Source of the DNA: HGM04593 sp045588345
GTDB taxonomy: Bacteria > Bacteroidota > Bacteroidia > Bacteroidales > Bacteroidaceae
Reading direction: 5' to 3'
Assembly (NCBI GenBank): GCA_045588345.1
Contig: JAZNDZ010000126.1
Coordinates: forward strand, 1-6,930
Length of the DNA stretch: 6,930 nt
The notes beneath the pieces were generated by a model. That model ran no database searches. It was not told the DNA's origin and saw nothing but the letters and a program-made list of their open reading frames with translations. Both the position numbers and the translations under genes were made by a program. Shown here one piece after another: positions 5,164-6,930 of this stretch (positions within the stretch are counted from its first letter, which is position 1; the number at the start of each line of letters is the position of its first letter).

Positions 5164-6752
5164 CTATGAAAAAGATACTTTATATTATATCAATGCTTTT
5201 TGCCGTTGCACCCGCAACGGCACAGAACATGCCCGAACATCTCTTAAAACTGATGTACACGGGCAACATAATATCGAACTTCTATGTAGATTCTCCCGAC
5301 AATGACAAGATTGCCGAGGAAGGAGTGAAGGCGATGCTCAAGGAACTGGACCCGCACTCGACCTACACCGATAAAAAGGAGACAAAGGCACTCTTGGAGC
5401 AGATGCAGGGTAGCTTTGGCGGCATTGGCGTTCAGTTCAATATTGTTTCCGACACCTTGTTCGTTATACAGACAACAAAGAACGGCCCTTCGGAGCGTGC
5501 CGGCATTTTGCCCGGTGACAAGATTATTGCAGTGAACGATACTGCAATTGCCGGCGTGAAGATGAGCCGCACCGATATAATGTCACGTCTGCGTGGAAAC
5601 AAAGGTACAAAGGTAAAGGTGGATGTGGTACGTCGCGGTATCGGGCGTGTGCTTGAGTTTAACCTTGTGCGTGACGATATCTCTACCGAGACTGTTGATG
5701 CTGCATATATGATTGACAAGAAGAATGGTTACATACGAATCACATCCTTTGGCGCAAAGACGCATGATGAGTTCGTTGCCAAACTCGATTCTCTTGTGTC
5801 ACTTGGTATGCAAAACCTTGTTCTTGACCTACAGGATAATGGCGGTGGCTACTTGGATGCCGCTGTCAAAATTGCCAATGAACTGTTGCCAAGGGAGTCG
5901 CTGGTGGTATACACCGAGGGACGAACTACCGGCCGCCGCAATTACAAAGCCTATGGCGGCGGGCGTTTCCTCACTGGAAACCTCGTTGTAATGGTAAACG
6001 AGACATCGGCTTCGGCCTCGGAAATCCTTGCCGGCGCTATCCAGGACTGGGACCGTGGTGTGGTTGTTGGCCGCCGCAGTTTCGGCAAAGGGCTTGTACA
6101 GCGTCCGTTTGAACTTTTCGACGGTTCAATGATACGCCTCACCATAGCGCGTTACTATACCCCCTCGGGCCGTTGCATACAGAAACCTTACAGCGATTCA
6201 ATAAAGTACGAAGAGGACCTCATGCGCCGTTACAACAGCGGTGAGATGACTTCGGCCGACAGTATACACTTTTCCGATTCGCTCAAGACATATACTTTGC
6301 GCCTGAACCGCCCTGTATATGGCGGCGGCGGTATCATGCCCGATTATTTTGTGCCAATGGACACTGCAAAATACACTGCATATCATCGCGAACTGGCATC
6401 AAAGGGCTCAATTGTACAGGCTTCGTTGCACTATCTTGACGAGAACCGCGAGGAACTGCTGTCAAAGTACAAGAGCATAGATGAGTTTGACAAGGATTTT
6501 GTTGTCGATGACAGGTATATGGCTATTCTCAATGAGCAGGCTCTTAAGGACAGTGTAAAACTCAAAGGCGGCGATGAGGAACTTGAACGTTCATTGCCGG
6601 AACTGCAAAAGCAGTTGAAGATGTATATTGCGCGCGACCTTTGGGATATGAGTGACTTTATAATGATGTTCAATAAGTATAACGATACTTTCCTGAAGGC
6701 TTATGAACTTGTCCGCTCGCGCAACATGGACAAGGTTCTGATGAAGAAATAA
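5160..6752 (+). CDS. S41 family C-terminal processing serine peptidase, secreted
   Basis: This is an exported serine protease of the CTP/tail-specific family, expected to cut periplasmic or cell-envelope proteins near their C-termini; its targets are unknown. A signal peptide is visible (MKKILYIISMLFAVAPATA, residues 3-21, with cleavage likely before Gln22). A PDZ domain spans about 84-172, with the peptide-binding loop GGIGVQF (87-93). The S41 catalytic domain follows. NETSASASEILAGAIQDWDRG (280-300, shortened here by key residues) carries Ser285, and FGKGLVQ (308-314) carries Lys310 and Gln314. The Ser-Lys spacing of 25 matches Prc and D1-processing proteases. VYGGGGIMPDYFVP (386-399) is typical of the Bacteroidetes branch, followed by a roughly 130-residue helical tail with acidic and Leu-rich stretches. 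At 530 residues it is complete. It may start at 5160, where ATGA overlaps the coaD stop, or at ATG 5166, which gives the cleaner MKKIL signal peptide; the difference is two residues. Translational coupling to coaD is likely. Confidence 0.94.
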   Translation: MTMKKILYIISMLFAVAPATAQNMPEHLLKLMYTGNIISNFYVDSPDNDKIAEEGVKAMLKELDPHSTYTDKKETKALLEQMQGSFGGIGVQFNIVSDTLFVIQTTKNGPSERAGILPGDKIIAVNDTAIAGVKMSRTDIMSRLRGNKGTKVKVDVVRRGIGRVLEFNLVRDDISTETVDAAYMIDKKNGYIRITSFGAKTHDEFVAKLDSLVSLGMQNLVLDLQDNGGGYLDAAVKIANELLPRESLVVYTEGRTTGRRNYKAYGGGRFLTGNLVVMVNETSASASEILAGAIQDWDRGVVVGRRSFGKGLVQRPFELFDGSMIRLTIARYYTPSGRCIQKPYSDSIKYEEDLMRRYNSGEMTSADSIHFSDSLKTYTLRLNRPVYGGGGIMPDYFVPMDTAKYTAYHRELASKGSIVQASLHYLDENREELLSKYKSIDEFDKDFVVDDRYMAILNEQALKDSVKLKGGDEELERSLPELQKQLKMYIARDLWDMSDFIMMFNKYNDTFLKAYELVRSRNMDKVLMKK

Positions 6753-6786
6753 ATCATTGAAGATGACTCAAAAGTCGTGTTACAAA

Positions 6787-6820
6787 GAAAGAGGCTGACT
6801 AAAAAGGCTCTTTTGTTGTT
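6787..6820 (+). terminator. Weak hairpin and T-rich run after the S41 peptidase gene
   Basis: Bases 6788-6796 pair with 6805-6813 (AAAGAG with CTCTTT, one G-G mismatch, then two more pairs) around an 8-base loop. The sequence then continues TTTTGTTGTT. The hairpin begins 35 bases after the peptidase stop, where the operon should end. The stem is short and interrupted and its T run is overlapped by the stem, so this is a plausible but modest intrinsic terminator. Confidence 0.45.
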
Positions 6821-6822
6821 AC

Positions 6823-6882
6823 GCTTGCCCGAAAAATACTCATTTACGCTTAGTAAACTGCGTTTTTTCGTGCTTCGCAAGC
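6823..6882. other. Interrupted 60-base inverted repeat, unexplained stem-loop
   Basis: Three nested pairings share one axis. GCTTGC (6823-6828) pairs with GCAAGC (6877-6882). CGAAAAA (6830-6836) pairs with TTTTTCG (6864-6870). TTTAC (6843-6847) pairs with GTAAA (6853-6857) around the loop GCTTA. The intervening bulges are six bases or fewer. The element is flanked by similar segments, AAAAAGGCTCTTTT (6801-6814) and AAAAATAGCTCTTTTT (6886-6901, approximately). It has no supportable gene on either strand. It could be an intergenic repeat, a structured RNA 3' end or a remnant of a mobile element end. Confidence 0.5.
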
Positions 6883-6930
6883 CTAAAAATAGCTCTTTTT
6901 ATCCAACCTCCCTACAAACGTGGGTGACCC

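Noticed and set aside
6753..6930. Possible minus-strand small protein across the 3' tail
   Set aside because: One reverse frame is open for several dozen codons, but it has no good start, overlaps the peptidase 3' end and coincides with the inverted repeats. I could not support it as coding.
6922..6930. GGGTGACCC palindrome at the window edge
   Set aside because: It has only four paired bases around a central G and is cut by the window end, so it cannot be assigned to a terminator or binding site.

Overview
The window looks like chromosomal DNA from a member of the Bacteroidales, probably Prevotella- or Bacteroides-like. The evidence is the Bacteroidetes-style topoisomerase IV subunit B, the order parE, coaD, S41 peptidase, the lack of Shine-Dalgarno sites before most starts, AT-rich leaders with TAnnTTTG-like -7 boxes, and a small peptide opening MKKTYISP, a type common in this order. 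This assignment rests on recognition, not on a database search. All recognised genes are on the plus strand.

Bases 1-350 hold a 57-residue peptide gene of unknown function, a hairpin, and a truncated second copy of the peptide's 3' end that has no start codon. A perfect 30-base palindromic terminator closes this block. Bases 408-1437 carry a candidate promoter and a calcium/sodium exchanger of the CaCA family with two very similar alpha-repeat halves. Bases 1458-2660 carry a second candidate promoter and a 380-residue GNAT-like (YghO-like) protein. Its last codons and stop lie inside a run of eight 7-base tandem repeats that fills most of the gap before parE.

Bases 2717-6752 form a tight same-strand cluster: topoisomerase IV subunit B (parE), phosphopantetheine adenylyltransferase (coaD, 44 bases later) and a secreted S41/CTP-type serine protease that overlaps the coaD stop by 4 bases. 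These genes serve chromosome decatenation, coenzyme A synthesis and processing of exported proteins. They share no obvious pathway, so the grouping is best read as a housekeeping operon. ParC, the partner of ParE, is not in the window.

The last 178 bases contain no gene that I can support. They hold a weak terminator-like hairpin, then a larger interrupted stem-loop flanked by similar A-tract/CTCTTTT segments. I found no tRNA, rRNA, CRISPR array, transposase or complete mobile element, and no clear new multi-gene system. The least explained items are the duplicated small-peptide locus, the heptanucleotide repeat before parE and the structured 3' tail.
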